A stretch of DNA of 64,000 bases from Seonamhaeicola sp. (GTDB lineage Bacteria; Bacteroidota; Bacteroidia; Flavobacteriales; Flavobacteriaceae), in contig NZ_JANQJQ010000013.1 of NCBI RefSeq assembly GCF_028281565.1, forward strand, positions 180,846-244,845, written 5' to 3'. The position numbers were made by a program, and so were the translations under genes. The notes under the pieces are model-generated. The model did not search any database. It saw only the letters and a list, made by a program, of their open reading frames with translations, and was not told the DNA's origin. Shown piece after piece: positions 27,308-36,294 of this stretch (its first letter is position 1; every line of letters starts with the position of its first letter).

Positions 27308-28380
27308 TTGTTTAGTTTTAACAAGTAATCAGCCGCAGCAAACGGTGTCGTTTCATTATTTTCAATGAGTTCCAATTGCTTTTTAAGTTCTTTTTTGATT
27401 TTTGGCTGATTGAAAAAATCCGATTTTAATTGCGCTTCAATGGTTTGAACAAGCCAGTATTTGTTTTGCTCATTTCGTTTTGCCCTGAAGTAGTTATTTT
27501 TAGTAGTAGTGTCTACATAATCTGAAATGATGTCCCAAATGGTATCAATGCCCTTATTTTCCACAGCACTACAGATGGTAACTTTTGGTTGCCAATCAGA
27601 GGCTTTTTCAGGATAGAGGTGGAGTGCCCTTGCAAATTCGGTCTTGGCAAGTTTTGCTGCTTTTAAATTATCTCCATCAGCTTTATTAATGGCAATGGCA
27701 TCAGCCATTTCAATGATTCCCCGCTTAATGCCCTGTAACTCATCACCGGCGCCGGCAAGTTTTAATAATAAAAAGAAATCTACCATGCTGTGTACAGTGG
27801 TTTCGCTTTGTCCAACACCAACGGTTTCTATGATGATCACATCAAAACCGGCAGCTTCGCAAAGTGTAATGGTTTCTCTGGTTTTTCTGGCCACACCACC
27901 CAAAGAATCTCCGGATGCCGACGGACGGATATAAGCATTTTTATCTCTGACCAAAGCTTCCATTCTGGTTTTATCCCCCAGAATACTTCCCTTAGTTAAA
28001 GAACTACTGGGGTCTATTGCCAGAACAGCTATGCGCTTACCCATACCGGTTAAATGCTTTCCGAAAGTTTCAATAAAAGTACTTTTGCCAACTCCCGGAA
28101 CACCTGTGATACCTATTCTAACAGATTTATCAGCGTGCGGCAAACAGGCTTTTATAATACGGTTCGCTTTTTCTAAATGTTTGGGATTTTTACTTTCAAT
28201 TAATGTGATGGCCCTGCTTAAAGCCGTAATATCCTTGCTTAAAATAGCTGCAATTAAAGTATCTACATCTATTTTAGTGCTTCGCTTTTTCTTAAGTTTT
28301 TCAATAGCGTTATTACTGGTGATTTCCGAGATAGAAATACCATCTTTTTCCTGGAGCGCTGTCTTTTTTGATTTTGCCAC
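27304..28380 (-). CDS. meaB: Methylmalonyl-CoA mutase-associated GTPase MeaB
   Basis: This 358-residue G3E-family GTPase has Walker A GVPGVGKSTF near residue 97, the AIDPSSSLTKGSILGDKTRM switch region, VETVGVGQSE and an NKADGDN guanine-binding motif. It chaperones adenosylcobalamin loading of methylmalonyl-CoA mutase. The mutase genes are not in the window. The N-terminal 35 residues are basic and poorly conserved. It is monocistronic here, with a converging PAP2 gene downstream and a DUF2911 gene 60 bases upstream. Confidence 0.9.
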   Translation of the reverse strand: MAKSKKTALQEKDGISISEITSNNAIEKLKKKRSTKIDVDTLIAAILSKDITALSRAITLIESKNPKHLEKANRIIKACLPHADKSVRIGITGVPGVGKSTFIETFGKHLTGMGKRIAVLAIDPSSSLTKGSILGDKTRMEALVRDKNAYIRPSASGDSLGGVARKTRETITLCEAAGFDVIIIETVGVGQSETTVHSMVDFFLLLKLAGAGDELQGIKRGIIEMADAIAINKADGDNLKAAKLAKTEFARALHLYPEKASDWQPKVTICSAVENKGIDTIWDIISDYVDTTTKNNYFRAKRNEQNKYWLVQTIEAQLKSDFFNQPKIKKELKKQLELIENNETTPFAAADYLLKLNN

Positions 28381-28440
28381 TAATTCATAAATGTTTGTAA
28401 GCTAAGATAACTAATTAAGAGGCTAATAAAAACAGTTATT

Positions 28441-28995
28441 TTACTTTAGAGGCACTGCAATTTTAACATCATCCCAGGCCATGGTTAAGAATAATTTATC
28501 TGTAGAATTATCAAAAGCAATCGTGAACTGCTCTACAACCGATTCCAGTTTTTGCACCGGGACTTCAACATTGATAACATCGTAGTTAGGATCCCACATG
28601 GGTTTCATTTCAGAATCCACACCCCATTCATATTCTTTAGAATTGAACATGACGGTCCAGGAAGAATCTTTGGGAACCGTCCATAAAGTATATTTTCCAA
28701 CCGGTAAAATCATACCATCAATATCCAGTGTTTCGTTGGTTTGGAACGTGGTGGCTTCGTTTGCACCCGTACGCCATACTTTATTAAAAGGAACCAGGGC
28801 ACCAAATATGTCACGTTCCTTTTTATAAGGCCTGTTATAAAACACTTTAAGCCTCAAATCATTTAGTTCAAATTTTACAGTATCTTTAGGACTCAGGCGT
28901 TTTTCAAAAATATTTTCAACAAAAACAGAATATAAAAGTAGTCCCAAAGCTATTATTGAAAGTAGGATTAACACACGTTTTAAGAAGGCATTCAT
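28441..28995 (-). CDS. DUF2911 domain envelope protein
   Basis: This 184-residue protein has an N-terminal hydrophobic segment (about 8-27: a signal anchor or uncleaved signal). A DUF2911 domain follows, identified by VFYNRPYKKERDIFGALVPFNKVWRTGANEATTF, LPVGKYTLWTVP and SWTVMFN. The family is widespread in Bacteroidota and is predicted to be extracytoplasmic and beta-rich; its function is unknown. It is divergent from the ECF sigma operon, and 174 bases separate them. Confidence 0.85.
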   Translation of the reverse strand: MNAFLKRVLILLSIIALGLLLYSVFVENIFEKRLSPKDTVKFELNDLRLKVFYNRPYKKERDIFGALVPFNKVWRTGANEATTFQTNETLDIDGMILPVGKYTLWTVPKDSSWTVMFNSKEYEWGVDSEMKPMWDPNYDVINVEVPVQKLESVVEQFTIAFDNSTDKLFLTMAWDDVKIAVPLK

Positions 28996-29169
28996 ATGGA
29001 GAGATTTTTTCGATATAAATATACTTTAAAAACTTATAATTACTAAGAAGCAAACGCATAATTGTTAGGTTTTGTTATTAAACCAATAAAAAAATAATTT
29101 TTTTTGCAACACTTCATTTTTTTTATCGTCTTTTAAAACGAACTAACTTAGACCAAAAGTAGATTTAGT

Positions 29170-29721
29170 ATGTTTCAAGTTGACATTATTGAACAATGTA
29201 AACAGAACAACCGAAAAGCACAATTGCAGTTATACAACCAGTACTGCGATGGTATGTATATTGTGGCCAAACGTTTTCTGAAAGATGCTAATGATGCAGA
29301 AGATGTGGTACAAGAGGCCTTTATTAAGGCTTTTTCAAGACTACATCAATACAAAGCAGAAGTTACTTTTGGAGCCTGGTTAAAACGTATTGTGGTAAAC
29401 AAGAGCATTGACTTTTTAAAATCTAAAAAACAACAACTTGTTGAGTTAGATGACGTGCACTTAAAAGTAGTTGATACTCCTGTAGATGACAAATGGTTAG
29501 TAGATGATGCTATAACATTAGATGACGTAAAACTTGCTATTAACAAATTACCGGATAAATATCAGTATGTGGTGATGTTGTATTTAATTGAAGGTTATGA
29601 TCATCAGGAAATATCTGAGATCTTAAGTATTTCTGAGGTGGCATCAAGAACGCAATTATCAAGAGGTAAAGTAAAATTACAAGAACTGTTAACACTTAGG
29701 AGTCATGGCGCAAGATATTAG
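29170..29721 (+). CDS. ECF-type RNA polymerase sigma factor
   Basis: This 183-residue sigma factor has region 2 at about 22-90 (DAEDVVQEAFIKAFSRL; FGAWLKRIVVNKSIDFLK) and region 4 at about 120-175 (LPDKYQYVVMLYLIEGYDHQEISEILSISEVASRTQLSRGK). The 17-base overlap with the next frame couples it to the anti-sigma-like membrane protein. A third gene encodes a repeat-rich secreted protein, so the operon probably senses and answers an envelope signal. Confidence 0.92.
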   Translation: MFQVDIIEQCKQNNRKAQLQLYNQYCDGMYIVAKRFLKDANDAEDVVQEAFIKAFSRLHQYKAEVTFGAWLKRIVVNKSIDFLKSKKQQLVELDDVHLKVVDTPVDDKWLVDDAITLDDVKLAINKLPDKYQYVVMLYLIEGYDHQEISEILSISEVASRTQLSRGKVKLQELLTLRSHGARY

Positions 29722-30292
29722 AGAGTTATTTAAAGATGATAAAATAACGCATGAGAAGATGCCGGAAAATCATCAGGAACGTTTTCTTAAAAGGTTGGAT
29801 GAAGCGTTCCCTGAATCACAAAAGTCTAATTTTGGTTGGATACGTATAGCCGCCAGTATAGTATTGGTAATTGGTTTAAGTGTTGGTGGCTATAAGATCT
29901 TTAAACCGGAAGCAGGTACGGTTGACCCGGTAGAAATGGTAAGCACTCCAGTTGAAACTGCAGAAACCAAAACCTTAGGAGATATGTTTCCGGAGCTTAA
30001 AAAGGTTGAAGATTACTATTTGGCAAGTATTAATTTGGAGTTATCTAAAATAAAATACACGCCTGAGACTAAAGACCTTTTTGACGGTTACATCGAACAA
30101 TTAGGAGAACTTGATAAAGAATACAAAAGACTGTCTTTGGAGTTAACCGAATCCGAACCAAGTGAACTGACCGTTAATGCCTTAATTGACAATTTAAAAT
30201 TGCGTTTAAATTTATTATATCGATTAAAATCTCAATTAAAAGAATTAACACCTTCTGAGGCCGGAACCGAAGAGGTTGAACAATCCATCTAA
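29705..30292 (+). CDS. Anti-sigma-factor-like membrane protein
   Basis: This 195-residue single-pass protein has a cytoplasmic N-terminus of about 45 residues containing the HEKMPENHQERFLKRLDEAFP phrase. The TM helix is at about 46-66 (IRIAASIVLVIGLSVGGYKIF), followed by an extracytoplasmic helical domain rich in Leu and Glu. Topology and overlap with the sigma gene suggest that it holds the sigma factor at the membrane, although the zinc-binding ZAS motif is absent. The ATG at 29705 lies inside the sigma reading frame. Confidence 0.8.
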   Translation: MAQDIRELFKDDKITHEKMPENHQERFLKRLDEAFPESQKSNFGWIRIAASIVLVIGLSVGGYKIFKPEAGTVDPVEMVSTPVETAETKTLGDMFPELKKVEDYYLASINLELSKIKYTPETKDLFDGYIEQLGELDKEYKRLSLELTESEPSELTVNALIDNLKLRLNLLYRLKSQLKELTPSEAGTEEVEQSI

Positions 30293-30304
30293 AAAAATCA
30301 AAAA

Positions 30305-31837
30305 ATGAACAGATCATTAATAAAGCTAAAATTACTGGTAGTTGCCTTTTTTACGGTCGGTAGTTTAACAGCACAGAAACAAACTAAAGTATCACAATCG
30401 ATTAAGGTTGATAAAGATGTTACTATAGATTTAAGCACGAGTTATTGCAATATTGTATTTGACACCTGGAACAAAAATGTCGTAGAAATTGAAGCTTACG
30501 TTGAAGGCGACAATTTAAGTGACGAAGAATTAAAAGAAGCTTTAAAGAACTGGAAAGTCAATGTTGATGCTTCAAGTGATGAAGTAACTATTAGCACCAA
30601 TAGTGCTGCAAGAGCACCGAGAGTTTTGGCTTTTAGTCATGGACATGATGGTGAAGATGCAGTAAATGCTGTTTTAAGAGAGCTTAAATTTGAATTGGCA
30701 GAATTACCTGAAATGGATTTCAACTTCAATATCAGAATACCGGAACTTCCGGAATTACCTGAAATGCCGGAGTTACCGGAGTTGCCTAAAGGTGTAAATA
30801 GTTTCCATTTTGATTATGAAGCCTATAAGAAAGACGGCGAAAAGTATCTGGAAGAGTACTCCCAAAAAATTGAATCTGCCTATGGCGAAGACTATGCCAA
30901 AAAAATGGAAGCCTGGGGTGAAAAATTTGGTAAGGAATGGGGAGAAAAGTATGCGGAAAAAATGGAAGCCTGGGCTAAAAAGTTCGAAAATAGTTGGGAC
31001 AGTGAAGCGTTTGAAAAGAAAATGGAAGCCTGGGGAGAACGTTTTGCCAAACAAATGGAGCAACAGGCCAAAAGAACTGAAGAACAACAAAAGCGTTTGG
31101 AAAAAGTTCAAAAAGACAGAGAGCGTGCTTTAGAAAAACGTGAATTATTGCGCGAAAAATTAATGAAAGAAAGAGAAATACAAAAAGAGAAGCGTGAAAA
31201 ACTGGCTAAGGAAAGAAGGGTATTAATTGAAAAAATGGTTCATAAGGAAGTTCGTTCTAAAGTCAAAAAAACCATTAAAATTAAAATGCCTAAAGGTGCT
31301 AAACTAAAGGTTAATGTAAGACATGGCGAAATTGAGTTAGCCGCAAATGTTGATAATTTAAAAGCTGACCTGGCTTATACTAAACTAACAGCAAATAGCA
31401 TTAATGGGGGGTCTACTTCCATTAATGCTTCTTATTCACCGATATATGTGTCTGATTGGAATTTAGGTGAGTTAAATCTAAATTATGCTAAAACGGTAGA
31501 GCTAAACAATGTAAAGCACGTGGTTTTGAATTCCAATTCGTCTAATGTTACCATTGATAATTTATTGGGAAACGCTATTATTGACGGTAATATAGGTGAT
31601 ATAAAAATTTTAAAAATAGATGATGCCTTTACAAATTTGAATGTTATCATTCAGAATTGTGATGCCGTTATTGCCCTTCCCAATGTGAATTATAATTTAC
31701 AGTACAAGGGGAACAGGTCGCGTTTCAGTCACCCTAAAAAAGACCCCGGGAATGTCACTACGTTTTCAACCGGCAACTTAAGCAGCGGTAAAAGTATTGT
31801 TGTAAATGCCAAATACAGTAATGTTGCCATGAAATAA
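30305..31837 (+). CDS. Secreted coiled-coil/beta-strand repeat protein
   Basis: This 510-residue protein has a signal peptide (about 1-23). Three regions follow. The first is a beta-rich head. The second, at about 140-160, is a Pro-Glu-Leu ladder (PELPELPEMPELPELP). The third is a highly charged helical region (about 165-335) with three copies of KKMEAWGEKF/AKKF-type units spaced about 20 residues apart, then a long Arg/Glu/Lys coiled coil. The C-terminal part (about 345-510) has the strand pattern of DUF4097-type adhesin-like proteins. It is third in the ECF operon and is likely an envelope target or partner of the system. The function is unknown. Confidence 0.8.
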   Translation: MNRSLIKLKLLVVAFFTVGSLTAQKQTKVSQSIKVDKDVTIDLSTSYCNIVFDTWNKNVVEIEAYVEGDNLSDEELKEALKNWKVNVDASSDEVTISTNSAARAPRVLAFSHGHDGEDAVNAVLRELKFELAELPEMDFNFNIRIPELPELPEMPELPELPKGVNSFHFDYEAYKKDGEKYLEEYSQKIESAYGEDYAKKMEAWGEKFGKEWGEKYAEKMEAWAKKFENSWDSEAFEKKMEAWGERFAKQMEQQAKRTEEQQKRLEKVQKDRERALEKRELLREKLMKEREIQKEKREKLAKERRVLIEKMVHKEVRSKVKKTIKIKMPKGAKLKVNVRHGEIELAANVDNLKADLAYTKLTANSINGGSTSINASYSPIYVSDWNLGELNLNYAKTVELNNVKHVVLNSNSSNVTIDNLLGNAIIDGNIGDIKILKIDDAFTNLNVIIQNCDAVIALPNVNYNLQYKGNRSRFSHPKKDPGNVTTFSTGNLSSGKSIVVNAKYSNVAMK

Positions 31838-31865
31838 ATCTACCTTGTTTTTTTACAATTCTTCA

Positions 31866-32543
31866 CTACCTACTTATCAGCCAATACTGCATTTCTCTTC
31901 TTATTGTAAACCCTAGTTTTTTATACAAATTGATGGGGCCTAAATTAGTGTTATCAACATGTAAGAACGGTATTTTATTTTCCTTGAATATGTTTTTAGA
32001 CGTATGGGTTATTAACTGTTTAGCATAGCCCTTCCCGGTATGGTCCGGATGGGTTGCCACGGCACTAATTTCAGTAAAGTTATTGGTTTGCATGCGTTCA
32101 CCTGTTACTGCAACCAGCTGGTTATTTTTATAAATGCCGTAATAACGTCCAAGTTTGTTGGTGTTCTTTTTAAAGAAATGCGGATATACCAAATCAATTA
32201 AATCCATTAAGTCTATATAATGGGTTTCGTTTAGTTCTATGATATCCTCTGTAATCGGTTGATTGATTTCATTATAAATAATCATTTGTAAACCCACATA
32301 TCTTTTAGGCGGATTAAAGGAAGCAGGAACTTTTGGTTGTTCACCAACTATAAAAAAACGGTCCAGTAGTTTGGCGTGCTTTTCAATAGCATCACTGGTA
32401 TCCGCTCCATCTGTAAACGCTCCGAATGGGGTGAAATCCGGGTGATAAAATTTCACACTGCCGTAGTCAATACAGGCATCAAAATGAATGTCGGTTAACG
32501 AAGACCAAACCGGATTATCTAAGGGATTTTCAGGAAAAGACAT
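31866..32543 (-). CDS. GNAT family N-acetyltransferase
   Basis: In this 225-residue protein the C-terminal 110 residues form a FR47-like GNAT domain: AVTGERMQTNNFTEISAVATHPDHTGKGYAKQLITH contains the acetyl-CoA loop (HTGKGYA), and GPINLYKKLGFTIRREM closes the fold. The N-terminal 110 residues are an additional, poorly conserved half. It starts two bases after the miaA stop, at the end of a long minus-strand operon. The substrate is unknown. Confidence 0.85.
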   Translation of the reverse strand: MSFPENPLDNPVWSSLTDIHFDACIDYGSVKFYHPDFTPFGAFTDGADTSDAIEKHAKLLDRFFIVGEQPKVPASFNPPKRYVGLQMIIYNEINQPITEDIIELNETHYIDLMDLIDLVYPHFFKKNTNKLGRYYGIYKNNQLVAVTGERMQTNNFTEISAVATHPDHTGKGYAKQLITHTSKNIFKENKIPFLHVDNTNLGPINLYKKLGFTIRREMQYWLISR

Positions 32544-32545
32544 AG

Positions 32546-33454
32546 TTATGAAACGTTTATTTTTTCAATAATTTCTTCTACAGGCACCATATAATCAAAC
32601 CAAATGGTGTCTTCATGCTTTCTAAACCAGGTTAGTTGGCGTTTAGCAAATCTACGTGTATGCTTCTTTATTTCTGAAACTGCAAAATCCAAGGGCCACT
32701 CACCATCAAAATATTTAAATAGTTCTTTATAGCCAACGGTGTTTAAAGCGTTCAAATCTCTATAGGGAAGAAGCGCTTCAGCTTCTTTTAGGAGGCCCGT
32801 TTCCATCATGATATCAACGCGTTGATTAATTCTGTTATAAATGGTTGCTCTTTCTGCGGTAAGGCCAATGGTTATTGTTCTGAAGTTTCTGGCTTCTTTG
32901 GCTTTATTTAAAAATGATGAATATGGTTTTCCTGTTCCAATACAAACTTCCAGAGCGCGAATCACTCTATGAGGATTTTCAATAGCTATGGTGTTATATG
33001 ACACAGGGTCTAAAGTATTCAATTGGTTTTGAAGTGATTCCAAACCTTCATTTTTTAATTGACTATTCAGAGTTTCCCTAATAGCACTGTCAACATCCGG
33101 AAAATCATCTAATCCCTTGATAACAGCATCAACATACAACCCGGAACCACCTACCATAACAACTACATTATGAGATTTAAAAAGCACTTCTAACTTTTGA
33201 ATCGCATCCCTTTCAAACGAACCAACACTGTAATTGTTATGGATGGATTTATGATGAATAAAATGATGTTTAACGGTTGCCAATTCTTCCATGGTTGGGG
33301 CGGCTGTACCAATTTGCATTTCTTTAAAGAATTGCCTGGAATCTGCCGAAATTATTTCGGTATTAAAATGTTGGGCCAACTTAATACTCAGGGAGGTCTT
33401 TCCAATGGCAGTTGGTCCAATAACAGAAATCAGATATTTTGTATTTGTTTTGAT
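32546..33454 (-). CDS. miaA: tRNA dimethylallyltransferase, apparent ATC start
   Basis: This enzyme transfers a dimethylallyl group to A37 of tRNAs that read UNN codons. The P-loop is GPTAIGKTS, followed by FNTEIISADSRQ and GGSGLYVDAV. The open frame begins after a TAG at 33455-33457. The conserved N-terminus (KTNTKYLISVIGPTAIGKT) then starts at an ATC (33452-33454), and no ATG, GTG or TTG precedes the P-loop. The first ordinary start codon, a TTG at 33379, would remove the ATP site. I therefore place the start at ATC 33454 (302 aa), 11 bases after the channel gene stop. A sequence error or a rare ATT/ATC start must be considered. Confidence 0.8.
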   Translation of the reverse strand: MKTNTKYLISVIGPTAIGKTSLSIKLAQHFNTEIISADSRQFFKEMQIGTAAPTMEELATVKHHFIHHKSIHNNYSVGSFERDAIQKLEVLFKSHNVVVMVGGSGLYVDAVIKGLDDFPDVDSAIRETLNSQLKNEGLESLQNQLNTLDPVSYNTIAIENPHRVIRALEVCIGTGKPYSSFLNKAKEARNFRTITIGLTAERATIYNRINQRVDIMMETGLLKEAEALLPYRDLNALNTVGYKELFKYFDGEWPLDFAVSEIKKHTRRFAKRQLTWFRKHEDTIWFDYMVPVEEIIEKINVS

Positions 33455-33465
33455 CTAAGTTGGTA

Positions 33466-34311
33466 TTAGGGGTGTAGTTTTTCACCACAGTTATAACAAA
33501 ATTCGGCTTTATCCCTATGATTTTCGGTAAGGCAATTTGAACAAGACCGAGAGTTCAATTGAATATTGTCATAATTAGGTTTGTTCCTTCTTCTTTGGGA
33601 AGCATATTCGGCAGAAATAATTCCGGTAGGTACGGCAATAATGCCATAACCTAAGATCATTACTATAGAAGCTATAAACTGACCAAGTGGTGTAACTGGA
33701 GAAATATCACCATAGCCAACCGTGGTTAAGGTTACAATACACCAGTAAACACTGGTAGGGATACTGGTAAACCCGGCTTCATCACCCTCAACAAGATACA
33801 TGATAGTACCCAAAATAATAGAAATTATAATGACCGTAAATAGAAATACCGAAATCTTCACCCTACTGGATCTCAGGGCTCTGATGAGTGTGTGAGACGC
33901 ACCCACGTACCTTACCAGTTTTAATATCCTGAATACTCTTAAAAGCCTTAAAGCCCTTAATGCGGCAAGCGCATGAATACCACCAAATATTAATGAAATA
34001 TATTTTGGTATGGTTGATAGCAGGTCTATAATGCCATAAAAGCTAAAAATATATTTAAGGGGTCTTTTAACAGTAATGATTCTGGCAATGTATTCTAAGG
34101 TGAAGAGGATAGTAATGACCCATTCCGAAACGTTTAGAAAACCGTGATATCTGGCATCAAAACTATCAACACTTTCCAGCATTACAAGGATGATACTGGC
34201 AATGATTACAAAAAGCAAAATAACATCAAATAATTTGCCTGCCCTGGTGTCTGCTTCATAAATAATGTCATGAAGTCTGGTTTTCCAATGTAGCTTTGCC
34301 TTATCACTCAT
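33466..34311 (-). CDS. Voltage-gated-type K+ channel with zinc-ribbon tail
   Basis: This 281-residue channel has six TM helices. S4 is Arg-rich (ALRALRLLRVFRILKLVRYVG) and the selectivity filter is TVGYGD, followed by the pore helix S6. The last 30 residues carry CSNCLTENHRDKAEFCYNCG, two CxxC pairs forming a zinc ribbon in the cytoplasm. K+ conductance is clear from the filter. The zinc ribbon may serve in assembly or gating; this is inferred. It is part of the operon between the DUF3857 gene (24-base gap) and miaA. Confidence 0.88.
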   Translation of the reverse strand: MSDKAKLHWKTRLHDIIYEADTRAGKLFDVILLFVIIASIILVMLESVDSFDARYHGFLNVSEWVITILFTLEYIARIITVKRPLKYIFSFYGIIDLLSTIPKYISLIFGGIHALAALRALRLLRVFRILKLVRYVGASHTLIRALRSSRVKISVFLFTVIIISIILGTIMYLVEGDEAGFTSIPTSVYWCIVTLTTVGYGDISPVTPLGQFIASIVMILGYGIIAVPTGIISAEYASQRRRNKPNYDNIQLNSRSCSNCLTENHRDKAEFCYNCGEKLHP

Positions 34312-34335
34312 ATATTCAAAAATAAGAAAGAATCA

Positions 34336-36294
34336 TTACTTTCTCTTTAATAACACAAGCGAATTGTTTTGAATATTAACTATTTTATTCATGAATTTTT
34401 TTAAATACGGGTAATATTCAGCAACATAAACGGCCTTCTTAAAGTCTATTCTTAGTGTTAATGATAATTCATTTTCAAAAATAGATGATGAAAAGAATAC
34501 TTTACCTGCTTTGTCAGGTAAACTGGCAATGACTGGTTTTGGTTTTTCAACTACTTCATATTTACCGCCCAAATTGAGCTTTAAGGTGTAGTAATAAGAA
34601 TCCTGATATCCGAAGTCAATAGGGTAGGATCTTTCCTGAAGTTTAAATGGGTTTTCTGTGAAGAATTTTACAAAAAACGGATCGAGATAAATATTATCGC
34701 CTGTTTCTTCACCGGGGTATTCAATCGTATATTGTTCCTTAAAAACCGGACCGGTCGTTGTACTTTCAATAGCTTCAAAGTCTGAAATAATAATATCTGG
34801 AGATTTGTTTTCTAGCCGTTCTATGTATGCCGGTTTGTTTCTAAAGTATGATCTTCTATGATTATAAGCGTGATACCCGGTTCTTCTGGATTTAATAGTT
34901 CCTACAATGTTTTTGTCTTCATCAATTTGCATTTTAGCTTCATATACAACATTTGATTTTTTGGGTACAATATCAAACCAATCACTTCCGGCATTAAAAT
35001 CTAAAAGCCTGCCAAATAGGTTTAAGCATCTGAATGGAATCTCTCCAAAACTTAAATACTTATCTGTGGCATCCAAAAGGTAGGTTTCCCCATTAATGGT
35101 AACATGAACTACTAAATAATTGAAATCTGAAATTACCGGATATATTTTTGTTGGATGACCGTTTTGTCTGGTTGAAATTAAAAGCGGTTTAACATTATAG
35201 CCTTTTTCTTTTAAGATATTATGTAGCAAAATATTTAAGGCCCCCACGTTACCGGATTTATTCTTTATCAAATCTTTAACAGATACATTTTTGAAAATTC
35301 TAAACTTTTCGTTCCAGGTATAATTTTTTTGAATATGCTCATAAATAGATGTCGCATTTTCCAAAGAATTAGAACCGTTTATCAGATCTGTGGGAAGCAA
35401 ATCTTCCAGTTTAACCGATTTTAAAAGTTGTTTTCCAACATTTTGATCAATTCTCAACTCTTTATCAACATCTTTCCACTCTTTAGTGAAATTTTTTACA
35501 CTACCGTCAAAACCATTAAACGTTTTTAATTCGTATTCCACTCTGGCTAAATAATTATCTACGGTGGTCATGTAGTCTTCCTCTATAAAAGCAGGAATAT
35601 CTTTCATGGCATATACACTTTCTAAACAATTTGCACTTGCGCCCCTGGAACCTTCCAAACAGTTTCGTTTTACATCAGCAGTGTTAGTAGCGAGTTTCTT
35701 TCCTCCAACCAATTTAATATTGTATATCCAATTTCCTGGAATACTGGTTTGGTATTCACTATAAAGTGTAGGGACGTCATGCTGAAACTCCCAACCTTTA
35801 TATTTAAACATGAATGGTGATTTTATGGTGTAACTGTAGGTTATAACAGACCCTTCTTTAATGTTTGGCAATGTGAATTTTACAACATCGAAGTTCTCAT
35901 TATATTTTTCTTTAAAAATATCCTTTTTACTAAGTTGAGATTTTACCACATTACCATCAACCATATTGTAGGTAGTAGCTAGAATGTCATCAACTTTTTC
36001 ATAATCATTTCCATTTCTTCTATACATGTAAAGCTCAACCGTTGCTTTATCAAACCCTTCTTTGTTTAGAATTTTTATTTTATGCTTTTCTTTGGTCATT
36101 AATTTATAAGTGGACGGACTCACCCAGCTTTTACCATGTTGGTATATAATAACCGCATTTGCAGTAGAATCTTTTTCATAGACATTAGTTTCAATATCGG
36201 CTAAAGTCACCCGATAAGCTTCTGAATTAAATGATGTTTGAGAGAAAAGCGTTAGTGTAGGAAGTAATAGCAGCATTAAGATGATTCTCTTCAT
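34336..36294 (-). CDS. DUF3857/transglutaminase-like secreted protein
   Basis: This 652-residue protein has a signal peptide (1-18). An N-terminal DUF3857 beta-sandwich follows (KHKIKILNKEGFDKATVELYMYR; VKFTLPNIKEGSVITYSYTI), then a transglutaminase-like domain (about 320-440) and a C-terminal beta-rich part. In the transglutaminase domain the expected Cys of GDC reads Val (KSGNVGALNILLHNIL), while the His (VVHVTINGETYLLDAT) and Asp remain. It is therefore probably not a cysteine enzyme. The ATG overlaps the stop of the DnaQ-like gene (ATGA). Periplasmic location is expected; the role is unknown. Confidence 0.85.
   Translation of the reverse strand: MKRIILMLLLLPTLTLFSQTSFNSEAYRVTLADIETNVYEKDSTANAVIIYQHGKSWVSPSTYKLMTKEKHKIKILNKEGFDKATVELYMYRRNGNDYEKVDDILATTYNMVDGNVVKSQLSKKDIFKEKYNENFDVVKFTLPNIKEGSVITYSYTIKSPFMFKYKGWEFQHDVPTLYSEYQTSIPGNWIYNIKLVGGKKLATNTADVKRNCLEGSRGASANCLESVYAMKDIPAFIEEDYMTTVDNYLARVEYELKTFNGFDGSVKNFTKEWKDVDKELRIDQNVGKQLLKSVKLEDLLPTDLINGSNSLENATSIYEHIQKNYTWNEKFRIFKNVSVKDLIKNKSGNVGALNILLHNILKEKGYNVKPLLISTRQNGHPTKIYPVISDFNYLVVHVTINGETYLLDATDKYLSFGEIPFRCLNLFGRLLDFNAGSDWFDIVPKKSNVVYEAKMQIDEDKNIVGTIKSRRTGYHAYNHRRSYFRNKPAYIERLENKSPDIIISDFEAIESTTTGPVFKEQYTIEYPGEETGDNIYLDPFFVKFFTENPFKLQERSYPIDFGYQDSYYYTLKLNLGGKYEVVEKPKPVIASLPDKAGKVFFSSSIFENELSLTLRIDFKKAVYVAEYYPYLKKFMNKIVNIQNNSLVLLKRK

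Noticed and set aside
30773-31133. Open frames on both strands within the KMEAWG repeat gene
   Set aside because: Both derive from the repetitive, low-complexity coding sequence of the real gene; no family motif or start signal supports them.
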